Positions 37,576 through 47,793 of a stretch of 64,000 nt of DNA are shown piece by piece; positions within the stretch are counted from its first letter, which is position 1, and every line of letters starts with the position of its first letter. The DNA lies in the NCBI RefSeq assembly GCF_040649515.1, contig NZ_JBEZFP010000004.1, positions 1 to 64,000 on the forward strand, in the 5' to 3' direction. Made by a program: the position numbers and the translations under genes. The notes below the pieces were generated by a model. The model was not told the origin of the DNA. It was given only the letters and a program-made list of their open reading frames with translations, and ran no database searches. The stretch comes from Yinghuangia elevatio. Lineage in GTDB: Bacteria > Actinomycetota > Actinomycetes > Streptomycetales > Streptomycetaceae.

Positions 37576-38732
37576 TGGACGAGGAGCACGTGGCCAGGGC
37601 GGCGCTGTGCCGCCTCGGCGAACCGGGCGACAGTGCGCTGGGTGCGGCCCTGCGGGTGCACGGCCCGCACGAGGTGCTGCGCGTTCTGCAGGCCGACGGG
37701 CCGCTGCCCACCGAGTTCCGCAGACGCGACCCGGACGGCTACCGGGTCCGGCTCGGCGGCCCCTCGGCGGCCGACGACCTGGCGACCCTGACGCGCATCG
37801 GCGGCAGATTCGTGATCCCCGGCGACCGGCACTGGCCGACGCAGCTGGACGACCTGGGGGACGCGCGTCCGGTCGGGCTGTGGGAGCGCGGCCCGGTCCG
37901 TCTGCGGCATGCCGTGCTGCGCTCGGTCGCGGTGGTGGGGTCGCGGGCGTGCACCGACTACGGCACGTATGTCACGCACGAGTTGACCGGGGGGCTCGCC
38001 GACGGCAAGTGGACGGTGGTGTCGGGCGGGGCGTACGGCATCGACGGCGCCGCACACCGGGGCAGCCTCGCCTGCGGCGGCCCGACCGTCGCCGTGCTGG
38101 CCTGCGGAGTGGATGTCGCGTACCCACGCGGCCACGAGCGCCTGTTGGCCCGGATCGCGGAGACCGGGACTCTGGTGAGCGAGCTGCCACCGGGGTGTTC
38201 ACCCAGCCGGGTGAGATTCGTCGAGCGCAACAGAGTGATCGCCGCGTTGTCGCGCGGCACGGTCGTGGTGGAGGCGGCGGTACGCAGCGGCGCGCTCATC
38301 ACCGCCCGCCGCGCGCGGCAGCTCGGGCGCGTGGTCATGGGCGTGCCCGGTCCCGTCACCGCACCGCAGTCGGCCGGCGTGCACCAGCTCCTGCGCGAGG
38401 AGGAGACCGCGTTGGTCACGTGCGCCGCCGAAGTGATCGAAAACGTCGGTGTGATCGGCGACGACCTGGCGCCGCGGGCGGAGGGCCCGCTCCAGGTCTG
38501 GGACAACCTGGCCCCGGAGCCGACCCGGGTCCTGGAGGCGGTGCCGCCGCACCGACCGGCCCCCGAGAGTGCCATCGCCCGCGACGCGGGCGTGGGCCGT
38601 ACCGCGGTGCGCATGCATCTGCGGACCCTGAGCGAACGGGGCCTGGTTGCCGCCCAGGCTCTGCCCGGCAGTGACAGCGCGGAGGCAGCGCCGGGGGAGG
38701 AGGCGGTATGGATCCGCACCGTACCGCGCTGA
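37575..38732 (+). CDS. dprA: DNA-processing protein DprA/Smf
   Basis: 385 residues from GTG 37575, preceded by GGGGAGG. The Rossmann-like DprA fold shows [56 protein letters not shown] and [17 protein letters not shown]-terminal winged-helix part ([17 protein letters not shown]) ends the protein. It loads RecA on incoming ssDNA in transformable bacteria. Confidence 0.96.
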   Translation: MDEEHVARAALCRLGEPGDSALGAALRVHGPHEVLRVLQADGPLPTEFRRRDPDGYRVRLGGPSAADDLATLTRIGGRFVIPGDRHWPTQLDDLGDARPVGLWERGPVRLRHAVLRSVAVVGSRACTDYGTYVTHELTGGLADGKWTVVSGGAYGIDGAAHRGSLACGGPTVAVLACGVDVAYPRGHERLLARIAETGTLVSELPPGCSPSRVRFVERNRVIAALSRGTVVVEAAVRSGALITARRARQLGRVVMGVPGPVTAPQSAGVHQLLREEETALVTCAAEVIENVGVIGDDLAPRAEGPLQVWDNLAPEPTRVLEAVPPHRPAPESAIARDAGVGRTAVRMHLRTLSERGLVAAQALPGSDSAEAAPGEEAVWIRTVPR

Positions 38733-38865
38733 GCCCCGGCGGCCTCGGTGGATGCCGGCGGGCTGTCCTGAGCGTCCGCGGACACGTGTTCGGTGGCCGT
38801 GCGGGCCGCGCCCATTGGCCGTGGCGGTGCTTGACCCCGAGGGGCGGACTGATCACCGTAAGGGG

Positions 38866-39501
38866 ATGGCTCCCGCAGATAGTACTGGCGGCGGCGCTGC
38901 GCTGCCTGCCGAACTGGCCGACGGCGGCGGGTCCGACCGTGCGGGCACAGATGACGGCCCTGAGCGCCCGGCTGCGCCCGACACGCCCGTGGAGCTACGG
39001 GATCGCGCCGTGCTCGAAGTACTCGAAGCCCGCTACGCGATGGGCGTCCGGGTCGGCGAACGGGTCGGCGTCGACATCGGCGACATCGACCTCGAAAGCC
39101 GCGTCATACGCGTCCTCGGCAAGGGCGGCAAGGAGCGCTCGGTGCCCCTGGGCGCCCCGGCCGTCAGGGCGGTATCCGCCTGGCCGGAGCGGGGACGACC
39201 GGCCCTGCGGGGGGAGCGCAGCGGCGCGGCGCCATGGCTCGGCGTACGCGGGCGCAGGCTCGATCAGCTGGCCGTGCGCTCCTTGGTGCACGCGCGCCGG
39301 GCCGACGTCCCGGGCGCGCCCGACCCCGGTCCGCACGGGTTGCGGCACACCGCCGCGACCCACCTGATCGAAGGAGGCGCGGACCTTCGTAGCGTTCAGG
39401 CACCGCTCGGTCACGCTACGCTCGCGACGACGCAGATCTACACGCACGTCTCGGTGGAACGACTCAAGGCCACGTATGCCCAAGCACATCCCAGGGCGTG
39501 A
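38866..39501 (+). pseudogene. xerC: XerC-like tyrosine recombinase lacking the N-terminal domain
   Basis: From about 38980 the frame reads as the catalytic half of Xer[27 protein letters not shown] with the first Arg, [12 protein letters not shown] with the Lys, [11 protein letters not shown] with His/Arg, [16 protein letters not shown] with His and nucleophile Tyr. All catalytic residues are therefore present. The core-binding (SAM-like) N-terminal domain of about 100 residues is not found in any frame between dprA and here, and VQAPLGHA replaces the usual VQELLGHA. ATG 38866 is only a possible start. Either a decayed gene or a shortened recombinase; Xer resolution would be supplied elsewhere. 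It overlaps whiG by 26 bases. Confidence 0.65.
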
Positions 39502-40321
39502 CGGCAGCACCACGACCGTGTCCGAGCCGGAAACGGCCGGACCGCGCGGTGGTGATGACCCGAACCGCGCGCTGGACGCCCTCTGGCGTGAGTTCAAGCT
39601 GTCCGGGGACCCGCGGCTGAGGGAACGCCTGATCCTGCACTACTCGCCGCTGGTCAAGTACGTCGCCGGCCGGGTCGGCGTCGGTCTGCCGGCGAACGTC
39701 GACCAGGCCGACTTCGTCTCGTACGGCATCTTCGGACTCATCGACGCGATCGAGAAGTTCGACCTCGACCGGGCGATCAAGTTCGAGACGTACGCGATCA
39801 GCCGCATCCGCGGCGCGATCATCGACGAACTGCGGGCGCTCGACTGGATCCCGCGCTCGGTACGCCAGAAGGCGCGGAACGTCGAGCAGGCGTACGCCAC
39901 CCTCGAAGGCCGCCTCACCCGCACGCCCACCGACGCCGAGGTGGCGACGGAAATGGGTATCCCGCTCGACGACCTGCACACCATCTTCAGCCAGTTGTCG
40001 CTGGTCAACGTCATGGCCTTGGACGAACTCCTGCACGCCGGCTCGGAGACCGGCGACCGGCTCAGCCTGGTCGACACGCTGGAGGACACCACGGCGGACA
40101 ACCCCGTCGAGGTCGCCGAGGCGCGCGAGATGCGCCACCTGCTCGCGCGCGCCGTGAACGCGCTGCCGGAGCGCGAGAAGACGGTGGTCACCTTGTACTA
40201 CTTCGAGGGGCTGACGCTCGCTGAGATCGGCCACGTGCTCGGGGTGACGGAGAGCCGTACCTGCCAGATCCACACGAAGGCGGTGCTGCAACTGCGCGGC
40301 AAGCTCTCGGACATGCGCTGA
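39476..40321 (+). CDS. whiG: Sporulation sigma factor WhiG
   Basis: 281-residue FliA-type sigma factor that commits aerial hyphae to sporulation in Streptomyces. Region 2: [23 protein letters not shown] and [33 protein letters not shown]. Region 4: [32 protein letters not shown]. The helix-turn-helix continues TCQIHTK, whereas I recall VSQIHTK in S. coelicolor WhiG; two changes at DNA-facing positions. ATG 39476 (MPKH) matches the usual MPQH start. It lies in the dprA-xerC-whiG order. Confidence 0.95.
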   Translation: MPKHIPGRDGSTTTVSEPETAGPRGGDDPNRALDALWREFKLSGDPRLRERLILHYSPLVKYVAGRVGVGLPANVDQADFVSYGIFGLIDAIEKFDLDRAIKFETYAISRIRGAIIDELRALDWIPRSVRQKARNVEQAYATLEGRLTRTPTDAEVATEMGIPLDDLHTIFSQLSLVNVMALDELLHAGSETGDRLSLVDTLEDTTADNPVEVAEAREMRHLLARAVNALPEREKTVVTLYYFEGLTLAEIGHVLGVTESRTCQIHTKAVLQLRGKLSDMR

Positions 40322-40357
40322 ACGGCACGTCGCCGACCTGCGAACTGTCACAGCGTG

Positions 40358-40388
40358 TTGCATAACGATCACTCTGAGGGCATAGGGT
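40358..40388 (+). promoter_or_regulatory. Candidate promoter of the YdcF/SanA-like gene
   Basis: TTGCAT (40358-40363), a 19-base spacer and TAGGGT (40383-40388), which ends 8 bases before ATG 40397. The region is AT-richer than its flanks. Confidence 0.5.
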
Positions 40389-40396
40389 GTGAGGCG

Positions 40397-41257
40397 ATGC
40401 AGCGCACGGATCTCCGCCTCCCGGCCCCTCGTCCCTCCGGCTCCTCGCCCGACGCCTCGCCCGATGCCTCCGCTGATGCTTCGCCTGATGCCTCGTCAGG
40501 AGCCGGCGGCCCCGGCGAGGGCCGTACCTCCGAGCGAGGCCCGGACTCCGCGGGCCGGGGCCGGAGCGGCGGCGACACCGGCAGCACCGCGGCTGGAAGG
40601 CGCAAGTCGGGCGGCGGGAAACCGACGCGCGGGCGCATGCTCTTGCGTCGGGCGCGCCAGGTCGTCGCGTGGACCCTGTGCGCAGTCCTCGCCGTCATCG
40701 TCGGCACCGCGGCCCGCGTGTGGTGGGTCGCCAGGCAGGACGCCCGTCCGACCGTCGACGCGATCCTCGTCCTCGGCGCCAGCCAGTACGACGGCCGCCC
40801 CTCCCCGGTGTTGCTGGCGCGTCTCGAACACGCCCTGGCGCTCTACCGCGAGGGCGTCGCGCCGCGCATCGTCACCGTCGGCGGCAACATGCCGGGCGAC
40901 CGCTTCACCGAGGCGGGCACGGGCCGTCGCTGGCTGATCGCCCACGAGGTCGCCGAGACAAGCGTGTTCGCGGTTCCCGAGGGGCGTGACACGTTGCAGA
41001 GCGTACGCGCGGTCGCCGAGGTGATGCGGGCGTACCGCTGGAACAGCGTCGTCATCGTCACCGACCCCTGGCATGCGCTGCGTTCGCGGTCGATGGCCCG
41101 GGCCGAGGGGCTGGACGCCTCGGTGTCGCCCGCCCGGCAGGGCCCCGCGGTGCGCAGCCGGTCCACGCAGGCCAAGTACGTCGGGCGTGAGACCGCCGGG
41201 TACCTGCACTGGTGGATCCTGCGCCGAAGTTCCGGCTTCGGCCATGGCGTCATCTGA
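40397..41257 (+). CDS. SanA/YdcF-like DUF218 membrane protein
   Basis: 286 residues. A disordered N-terminus with a small repeat (SPDASPDASADASPDASSG) and a basic stretch precedes one membrane helix (about 90-108). An extracytoplasmic DUF218 domain follows: AILVLGASQYDGRPSPVLLARLEHAL, TVGGNMPGD, EGRDTLQSVRAVAEVM, VVIVTDPWHALRSRSMA. These proteins affect envelope integrity in enterobacteria; substrate unknown. Confidence 0.88.
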   Translation: MQRTDLRLPAPRPSGSSPDASPDASADASPDASSGAGGPGEGRTSERGPDSAGRGRSGGDTGSTAAGRRKSGGGKPTRGRMLLRRARQVVAWTLCAVLAVIVGTAARVWWVARQDARPTVDAILVLGASQYDGRPSPVLLARLEHALALYREGVAPRIVTVGGNMPGDRFTEAGTGRRWLIAHEVAETSVFAVPEGRDTLQSVRAVAEVMRAYRWNSVVIVTDPWHALRSRSMARAEGLDASVSPARQGPAVRSRSTQAKYVGRETAGYLHWWILRRSSGFGHGVI

Positions 41258-41383
41258 CCCCGGTCCCCGCGACGCCCCGCCCGAGTCACCTGCCCGCACG
41301 CTCGGCAGCGGAACCCGCCCGCACGCTGCCGATCGGGCATGCCCCGTCGGCGTGGTCCGAACGCCCCTGTCCGACTCGGTACC

Positions 41384-41389
41384 TACTGT
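41384..41389 (+). promoter_or_regulatory. -10 element 6 bases before dgt
   Basis: TACTGT ends six bases before ATG 41396 and no Shine-Dalgarno sequence is present, so transcript and coding sequence probably start together. Confidence 0.45.
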
Positions 41390-41395
41390 TGAGCC

Positions 41396-42667
41396 ATGGT
41401 TGACCGGATAAGCCGGATAAGAATGCCCGCCCAACCCCGGACCGCGTACCACGACACCGACCGCGAGCGCTGGGTCCAGGAGTCCGGCAAGCGCGTCGGA
41501 CGCACCGCGTTCGAGCGCGACCGCGCGCGCGTCCTGCACTCCGCCGCGCTGCGCAGGCTCGCCGGCAAGACGCAGGTGGTGGTGCCCGGCGAGACCCCGC
41601 CCGACGGCCGCCAGGTCCCGCGTACGCGCCTGACGCACTCTCTCGAATGCGGCCAGATCGGCCGCGAACTCGGCCAGGCCGTCGGCTGCGACCCGGACCT
41701 CGTCGAGGCCGCGTGCCTCGCCCACGACCTCGGCCACCCGCCGTTCGGCCACAACGGCGAGGAGGCACTCGACCGGGCCGCCGCCTCGTGCGGAGGCTTC
41801 GAGGGCAACGCGCAGAGCCTGCGCCTGCTGACCCGCCTGGAGCCCAAGACCTTCGACGCGACCCGGAGCGTCGGCCTGAACCTCACGCGCTCCGGACTCG
41901 ACGCCGTGCTCAAGTACCCGTGGCCGCGCCGCGAGGGCGTGCGCACATACGGCGTCTACGAGGACGACATCGAGGTGTTCGACTGGGTACGCCGCGACGC
42001 GCCCGAAGGACGCCGCAGCCTGGAGGCCCAGGTGATGGACTGGTCCGACGATGTCGCCTACAGCGTCCACGACTTCGAGGACGCCGTGTACTCCGGCCGC
42101 ATCGACCTCGACCGCCTCAGCGCCCCGAGCGAACGCGCCGAGGTCTTCGCCCTGGCCGCCCGCCGCTACGCCCTCGCCCCCGAGGACGAACTCGCCGCCG
42201 CCCTCGACCGCCTGCTGGCCACCGAGTTCTGGCCCACCGGCTTCGACGGCTCGCGCCGTGCCCAGGCCCGGCTGAAGAACACCACGAGCGAGCTGATCGG
42301 CCGCCTGTGCCTGGCCGCCGAGAGCGAGACGCGCGACTTCTTCGGGCCGGTCCCGGGCGTGCGGTACGCCGCCGACCTCCTCGTACCGCGCGAGGCCCGC
42401 CTCGAATGCGCCGTCCTCAAGGCGCTCACCGCGCACTACGTGATGGCGCGCGCCGACCTCGAACAACTGCGCGCCCGCCAGCGGGCCGTCGTGACCGATC
42501 TCGTGGAGATGCTGGCCGCCGGCGCCCCCGACGCGCTGGACCCCGCGCTGCGCCCCGACTACGAGGCAGCCGCGACCGACGCCGCGCGCCTGCGGGTCAT
42601 CGTCGACCAGGTCGCCTCGCTGACCGACGACGCCGCCCTCGCGCTGCACCGCGCCCTCGGCACCTGA
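41396..42667 (+). CDS. dgt: dGTPase-like deoxynucleoside triphosphate triphosphohydrolase
   Basis: 423-residue HD-domain hydrolase that cleaves dNTPs to nucleoside and triphosphate. [30 protein letters not shown] (first His), [20 protein letters not shown] (HD and following His) and [15 protein letters not shown] are the dGTPase signatures. It precedes dnaG by two genes, a linkage also found in other actinomycetes. Confidence 0.95.
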   Translation: MVDRISRIRMPAQPRTAYHDTDRERWVQESGKRVGRTAFERDRARVLHSAALRRLAGKTQVVVPGETPPDGRQVPRTRLTHSLECGQIGRELGQAVGCDPDLVEAACLAHDLGHPPFGHNGEEALDRAAASCGGFEGNAQSLRLLTRLEPKTFDATRSVGLNLTRSGLDAVLKYPWPRREGVRTYGVYEDDIEVFDWVRRDAPEGRRSLEAQVMDWSDDVAYSVHDFEDAVYSGRIDLDRLSAPSERAEVFALAARRYALAPEDELAAALDRLLATEFWPTGFDGSRRAQARLKNTTSELIGRLCLAAESETRDFFGPVPGVRYAADLLVPREARLECAVLKALTAHYVMARADLEQLRARQRAVVTDLVEMLAAGAPDALDPALRPDYEAAATDAARLRVIVDQVASLTDDAALALHRALGT

Positions 42668-42786
42668 CCGCCGGAGCCCCCGCGGACCCCGCCGGACCCG
42701 CGTGGAAAACTGGACGGCGACAACCGGCCGGAGGCCGGAGAGCCACCCCGGGCACGAAGCGGCCGAGCGCGAAGACGGAGAGACGA

Positions 42787-43230
42787 GTGCGGATCGAACG
42801 TGTCCCGGTCGAGGAGATATTCGACCTCCGCTGGTCCGTACTGCGGGAAGGCCTTCCGAGGGAGACCGCCGTCTACCCCGAGGACGCGCTGCCCGGCACG
42901 TTCCACCTCGCCGCCTACGACCCCGACGGGCGCGTCGCGGGATGCGTCACCTTCTTCCCGGACCCGCTCGACGGCGCCCCCGCGTACCGCTTCCGCGGCA
43001 TGGCCAGCGCGCCCGACGTGCGCGGCAAGGGCTACGGTGCCGCCGTCCTGCGGGCCGGCATCGCCGAAGCCGCCGCCCAGGGCGCCGACCTGGTTTGGTG
43101 CAACGGCCGTACGTCGGCCCAGGACTTCTACGAGCACCTCGGCTTCGCCGCGACCGGGGAGCTGTTCCACCCGGCCCCGACGCACACGCCCCACTACGTC
43201 TTCACGTACAAGATCCCTGTGGACGCCTGA
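42787..43230 (+). CDS. GNAT N-acetyltransferase
   Basis: 147 residues from GTG 42787 with GGAG nine bases upstream. The acetyl-CoA motif is MASAPDVRGKGYGAAVLRAGI (R/Q-x-x-G-x-G/A), followed by VWCNGRTSAQDFYEHLGF. It resembles the ElaA-like/PhnO-like small acetyltransferases. The substrate is unknown. It overlaps the convergent gene by 29 bases. Confidence 0.9.
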   Translation: MRIERVPVEEIFDLRWSVLREGLPRETAVYPEDALPGTFHLAAYDPDGRVAGCVTFFPDPLDGAPAYRFRGMASAPDVRGKGYGAAVLRAGIAEAAAQGADLVWCNGRTSAQDFYEHLGFAATGELFHPAPTHTPHYVFTYKIPVDA

Positions 43231-44128
43231 CCCCGGGCCACTCCTCCGGCCGTGGCAGCAGCGCGCCGTCCCACTCCGCGCCGTCTCCCTCCTTGCCGAG
43301 CCGCCCCTCGCGGAGCCACCCCCCGCCGAGCCACCCGTCTCCGCCTGTCTCGTCAGCGCCCCGCTCCGACCCGGGCGGCGGTACGAGGCCGCGCAGCCGC
43401 CGGACCATCTCCGGCGGCGCACCGTACGCGGCCATCCGCTCCGCCGCGTACCCCGCGAGCCAGGCACACAGTTCGGGCACGACGTCCTCCGGCGCCAAGA
43501 GCCAGTCGATCGAGGGCGGGGCGCAGTCACCCGCCCACCACCAGGTCGCCTGGGCGAGGTGCGCGTCCGCGACCGGTGTCTTCTCCCGCTCCCACATCGC
43601 CAGCCATCGGCCCACCCCGTCGCCGGCCGCGGCACATGCCTCCAGGACCAGGTGGGCGCCGGTCCCGGGAGCCCGCAGCGTCGTGAGGAACCAGGTGTCG
43701 AGCAGGTCGAGCACCGGGGCGGCCATGCTCCGCGGCCAGGTGTGGAACCGGGCCTGCGCAAGCCCGCGGAGCGCCCGGCCCATGTCGTACTCGCGGTCCA
43801 CGATCGCCGCCGCCAACGACGGCAACACGCGCCGCATCAGGCCGTGCGCATCGTCGAACTGGTGCGCCTTCCACGCGGCGCGCATGGCGAGGTCCCGCGT
43901 CAGCTGCGCGTCGGGGGTGGCCAGGAGCAGCAGTTCGCGCTCGTCGAAGCAGTGGCCGCAACCGTCCTGCGGCGACCGCAGGGCCGATCCCGCGAACCTC
44001 TCCGCCACCCGCGCCGCGGCCGCCGCGAGGTCGAGCGACTGCCCGGGGACGGACCTGGTCCCACGCGCATGCGACCCGCGGGTCGGCAGGGAAGTCGCGG
44101 ACGATCGGCGGCGACGCGAGCGGGCCAT
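43202..44128 (-). CDS. Conserved protein of unknown function with CxxC motif
   Basis: 308 residues from ATG 44128 with GGGGAG five bases upstream; divergent from dnaG. After a basic, Ser/Arg-rich N-terminus it has GCGHCFDERELLLL, with two or three Cys/His residues that could bind metal. A long helical region follows (RDLAMRAAWKAHQFDD, RRVLPSLAAAIVDREYDMG) with Trp-rich stretches. The C-terminus is Gly/Glu/Trp low-complexity and overlaps the convergent acetyltransferase gene. No family is recognised. Confidence 0.75.
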   Translation of the reverse strand: MARSRRRRSSATSLPTRGSHARGTRSVPGQSLDLAAAAARVAERFAGSALRSPQDGCGHCFDERELLLLATPDAQLTRDLAMRAAWKAHQFDDAHGLMRRVLPSLAAAIVDREYDMGRALRGLAQARFHTWPRSMAAPVLDLLDTWFLTTLRAPGTGAHLVLEACAAAGDGVGRWLAMWEREKTPVADAHLAQATWWWAGDCAPPSIDWLLAPEDVVPELCAWLAGYAAERMAAYGAPPEMVRRLRGLVPPPGSERGADETGGDGWLGGGWLREGRLGKEGDGAEWDGALLPRPEEWPGVRRPQGSCT

Positions 44129-44216
44129 GGCGGCTCCCCGAGGACTCCGGCGACTGCCGTCGGCCGAAGAGCGCGACGTTACCAGCCGCGCCGCCGGAGC
44201 TGTCGCTCCGGCGACG

Positions 44217-44222
44217 TACACT
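44217..44222 (+). promoter_or_regulatory. -10 element 7 bases before dnaG
   Basis: TACACT ends seven bases before ATG 44230; there is no ribosome site, so a leaderless transcript is suggested. Confidence 0.45.
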
Positions 44223-44229
44223 TCAGCCC

Positions 44230-46140
44230 ATGGCGGGCCGGATTCGTGACGAGGACGTTAAGCGGGTCCGCGAAGCGGCTCGTATCGAGGACGTGGTCGG
44301 CGAGCACCTCCAGCTCCGCAACGCGGGCGGCGGCAACCTCAAGGGCCTGTGCCCCTTCCACGACGAGAAGTCCCCGTCGTTCAACGTCTCGCCCGCCAAA
44401 GGCCTGTACCACTGCTTCGGGTGCCAGGAGGGCGGCGACGTCCTCGAGTTCGTGATGAAGGTCGACCACCTCACGTTCTCGGAGACGGTCGAGCGGCTGG
44501 CAGGGCAGTACAACATCGAGCTGCGCTACGAGGAAGGCGGCTACAACCCCGGCCGCCAGCAGGGGCAGCGGACCCGGCTGGTCGAGGCGCACAAGGTGGC
44601 CGCGGCGTTCTTCGCCGAGCAGCTGGGCTCCACCGAGGCGATGATCGCCCGGCAGTTCCTCGCCGACCGCGGCTTCACGCAGGCGGACGCCGAGCACTTC
44701 GGCGTCGGGTACGCCCCGGCCGGCTGGGAGCACCTCGTACGCTTCCTGCGCGGCCGCGGATTCTCCCCGCAGGAGATGCTCACCAGCGGCCTGGCCAGTG
44801 AGGGCCGCAAGGGGCCCATGGACCGCTTCCGGGGCCGCCTGGTGTGGCCGATCCGCGACATCAGCGGCGACGTGATCGGCTTCGGCGCCCGCCGCCTCCG
44901 CGAGGACGACAACGGGCCCAAATACCTCAACACCCCCGAGACGCCGATCTACAAGAAGTCCCAGGTGTTGTACGGCCTGGACCTCGCCAAGAAGGACATC
45001 GCCCGCACCGGCCGCGCCGTCGTCGTGGAGGGCTACACCGATGTCATGGCGTGCCACCTCTCGGGCGTCACCGGTGCCATCGCCACCTGCGGCACGGCGT
45101 TCGGCGAGGAGCACATCAAGATCCTGCGGCGCCTGCTCATGGACAGCGGCGAGTTCCGGGGCGAGGTCATCTACACGTTCGACGGCGACGCCGCGGGGCA
45201 GAAGGCGGCGCTGCGCGCGTTCGAGGAGGACCAGCGGTTCGTGACCCGCACGTTCGTCTCGGTCGAGCCGAACGGCATGGACCCCTGCGACCTGCGCCAG
45301 GCGCGCGGCGACCAGGCGGTGCGCGACCTGGTGGACGCGCGTGTGCCGCTCTTCGAGTTCGCGATCCGCAGCCGCATCGAGGGGTACGACCTGGCGACCG
45401 CGGAAGGCCGGGTCGCGGCCCTCGACGCGGCCGCGCCGATCGTCGCGGACATCAAGGACCAGGCCCTGCGGCACACCTACGCGGTACGCCTCGACTCCTG
45501 GCTCGGCTTCCTCGACGAGCGCTTCGTCGTCGGCCGGGTCGGCCAGCTGGCCCGGTGGAAGCGCGAGCGCGCCCGCGGCGGCCAGCCGGCCGGGCGCGAC
45601 GGCCGCCCGGACCCGCAGCGGCAGCCGACGCCCGCGTCGCAGCAGCGCGGCTTCCGCGCCGACGTCCGCGACCCGCGCCAGATGGTGCAGCGCGAGGTCC
45701 TGAAGCTGGCGTTGCAGTACCCGTCGTTGGTCGCTCGGGTGTTCGACAGCTACGGCACCGACGAGTTCACCGTCCCGCCCTACGCCGCCGTCCGCGAGGC
45801 GATGACCGCCGCCGGCGGCCTCAACGGCCCGTCCGCGCACACCGGTTGGATCCCGGCGGTTCGCGAGTCGGCCGCCGACGACGCGGTCCGCGCGCTGGTC
45901 ACCGAGCTTGCCGTCGAGCCGGTGCGTACCCCCGGCGCGCCCGACGAGCTGTACGCGGGGGAGTGCCTGGTCCGGCTGCGCACCTTCTCCGCCGACCGCC
46001 GCATCGCCGACGTGAAGTCGCGCCTCCAGCGCCTCGATCCGGTCGCCGCCCCCGAGGAGTACGCCGCGACGTTCCAGGAGCTGATGGACCTGGAGAAGTA
46101 CCGCCGCTCGCTGATCGACGGCGGCGCCTCCGCACTGTGA
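44230..46140 (+). CDS. dnaG: DNA primase
   Basis: 636 residues. CHC2 zinc finger with Cys41, His44, Cys62, Cys65 (LCPFHDEKSPSFNV, YHCFGCQEGGD). Toprim catalytic core with VVEGYTDVMA (Glu267) and TFDGDAAGQKAA (Asp318, Asp320). The C-terminal helicase-binding part ends in a QELMDLEKYRRSL helix. It makes RNA primers at the replication fork. Confidence 0.98.
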   Translation: MAGRIRDEDVKRVREAARIEDVVGEHLQLRNAGGGNLKGLCPFHDEKSPSFNVSPAKGLYHCFGCQEGGDVLEFVMKVDHLTFSETVERLAGQYNIELRYEEGGYNPGRQQGQRTRLVEAHKVAAAFFAEQLGSTEAMIARQFLADRGFTQADAEHFGVGYAPAGWEHLVRFLRGRGFSPQEMLTSGLASEGRKGPMDRFRGRLVWPIRDISGDVIGFGARRLREDDNGPKYLNTPETPIYKKSQVLYGLDLAKKDIARTGRAVVVEGYTDVMACHLSGVTGAIATCGTAFGEEHIKILRRLLMDSGEFRGEVIYTFDGDAAGQKAALRAFEEDQRFVTRTFVSVEPNGMDPCDLRQARGDQAVRDLVDARVPLFEFAIRSRIEGYDLATAEGRVAALDAAAPIVADIKDQALRHTYAVRLDSWLGFLDERFVVGRVGQLARWKRERARGGQPAGRDGRPDPQRQPTPASQQRGFRADVRDPRQMVQREVLKLALQYPSLVARVFDSYGTDEFTVPPYAAVREAMTAAGGLNGPSAHTGWIPAVRESAADDAVRALVTELAVEPVRTPGAPDELYAGECLVRLRTFSADRRIADVKSRLQRLDPVAAPEEYAATFQELMDLEKYRRSLIDGGASAL

Positions 46141-46255
46141 CGTGCGGGGCGCCTCCGTGATCTGAGATGCAGAGCGGCCCCGTGCTCCGGGCTGCCGAGC
46201 GCCCCATCCAGCACGCGCGGGACGGCTCCCGTCCAGACGTACCGGACGCCCCTGG

Positions 46256-47725
46256 TCAGCTCTCGTGGACGACCGACGCCTGCGGCCCGGCCGCCATCGC
46301 GCGGGCCACCCGGGACGCCGGGACGAGCGCCACCACCAGCAGCGCGATGCCGACCGCGTAGCTCACCTGGAAGGCGCCCGGCGCGTCCGCGGCCGCGCGG
46401 CCCGCCAGGGCGTTGGCGAGGACCAGCGAGATCAGCGCCGTACCGGCCGACGCGCCCACCTGCTGGACGATGTTCAGCAGAGTGCTCGCCACCGGCACGG
46501 CCTCGGGCCGGAGCGTCTGCATCGCGGAGGCCATCGTGGGCATCATCGTCATGCCCATGCCCCCGCCGGTGGCGAAGAGTGCCGCGCCCAGGGCCCAGTA
46601 CGAGGCGCCGGCCCCCACGAGCACCGCGAACGTACCGAGCCCGACGACCGAGAGCGACAGCCCGGTCAGCAGGATCCGCCGCGGCCCGACCCGGCCGATG
46701 AGACGCGCGCCCAGCGGCATCGTGACCAGCGTGCCGAGCCCCGACGGCACCAGCAACAGGCCGGTGGCGGTGGCGCTTTCGCCGCGCACCATCTGGTAGT
46801 ACATCGGCGCGAGCAGCATCATCCCGAAGAACCCGCACATGAACAGCGCCAGCGTGGTCGCCGACATCGCCACCGCCCGTTCGCGCAGCAGCCGCAGGTC
46901 GATGAGCGGGTGCTCGGTGCGCAACGCGTGCCGCACGAACGCGGCGACCAGCAGCGCTCCCGCCGCGGTCGGCAGTGCGGCCGAGACATCGCCGAAGTCG
47001 CCGTGGTGCGCACCCGTCGTCAGCCCGAAGATCAGCGCGGACAGCCCGGGGGACAGCAGAAGCAGCCCCTTGACGTCCAACGGCCGGGTGGGCGACGGCT
47101 CGTCGGGACCGAGTACGCGCGCCGCGAGCACCAGCGCGAAGACCGCCAGCGGCACGTTGAGGTAGAAGATCCAGCGCCACGAGACCGCGTCGACCAGCCA
47201 GCCGCCGACGAGCGGGCCGGCCATCGGCGCGAGCTGCATCGGGATGCCGACGATCGCCATGACCTGCGGCATCCGTTCGCCCGCACGCCTCGTCATGATC
47301 GTCATGCCGACCGGCATGATCATGCCGCCGCCCAGGCCCTGGAGCACGCGGAACGCGATCAGCGACTCGATCGACCACGCCATTCCGCAGAGCACCGAGC
47401 CGCCGAGGAACAGCACCACCGAGGCCATGAACACGCGTTGCGTGCCGAAGCGGCCGATCGCCCACGCACTCACCGGGATCACCGCGGCCAGCGCGAGCGT
47501 GTACGCGGTGGCGACCCACTGGACGGTCGCCAGCGACGTCGAGAAGTCCGACGAGAGCCTGTTGAGCGAGACGTTGACGGCGGTCATGTCGAGGCCGGTC
47601 ATGGCCATGCCGAGGACCACCACGAGGGCGACCGCCAGCAGGTTCCGGTCGAGTTTCCCCGGCGGCGGCGCGGTTCCCGGTGCCTCTCCCGGGCTGTCGT
47701 ACCTCTTCGGTGCGGTCGTGGTCAT
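46256..47725 (-). CDS. DHA2-family multidrug efflux transporter
   Basis: 489 residues from ATG 47725 with GGAG seven bases upstream. Fourteen membrane helices, typical of the DHA2 (EmrB/QacA) branch of the MFS. Motif A-like GRFGTQRVFM, motif C-type GIPMQLAPMAGPLVGGWLV and LDMTAVNVSLNRL in helix 1 are visible. It probably exports hydrophobic drugs by proton antiport. It lies 68 bases after the FMN-reductase gene and is likely in one operon with it, under the divergent TetR regulator. Confidence 0.93.
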   Translation of the reverse strand: MTTTAPKRYDSPGEAPGTAPPPGKLDRNLLAVALVVVLGMAMTGLDMTAVNVSLNRLSSDFSTSLATVQWVATAYTLALAAVIPVSAWAIGRFGTQRVFMASVVLFLGGSVLCGMAWSIESLIAFRVLQGLGGGMIMPVGMTIMTRRAGERMPQVMAIVGIPMQLAPMAGPLVGGWLVDAVSWRWIFYLNVPLAVFALVLAARVLGPDEPSPTRPLDVKGLLLLSPGLSALIFGLTTGAHHGDFGDVSAALPTAAGALLVAAFVRHALRTEHPLIDLRLLRERAVAMSATTLALFMCGFFGMMLLAPMYYQMVRGESATATGLLLVPSGLGTLVTMPLGARLIGRVGPRRILLTGLSLSVVGLGTFAVLVGAGASYWALGAALFATGGGMGMTMMPTMASAMQTLRPEAVPVASTLLNIVQQVGASAGTALISLVLANALAGRAAADAPGAFQVSYAVGIALLVVALVPASRVARAMAAGPQASVVHES

Positions 47726-47793
47726 CACGGGGCTCCGATACTCGTCGGCCGGGTGGCAGGGGGGCAGCGGGCGCGGCGGAAACGGACGGCGGC

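Noticed and set aside
38866..39501. Mobile-element integrase
   Set aside because: The sequence matches the chromosomal XerC catalytic half next to whiG rather than a phage integrase, and no att repeats are visible.
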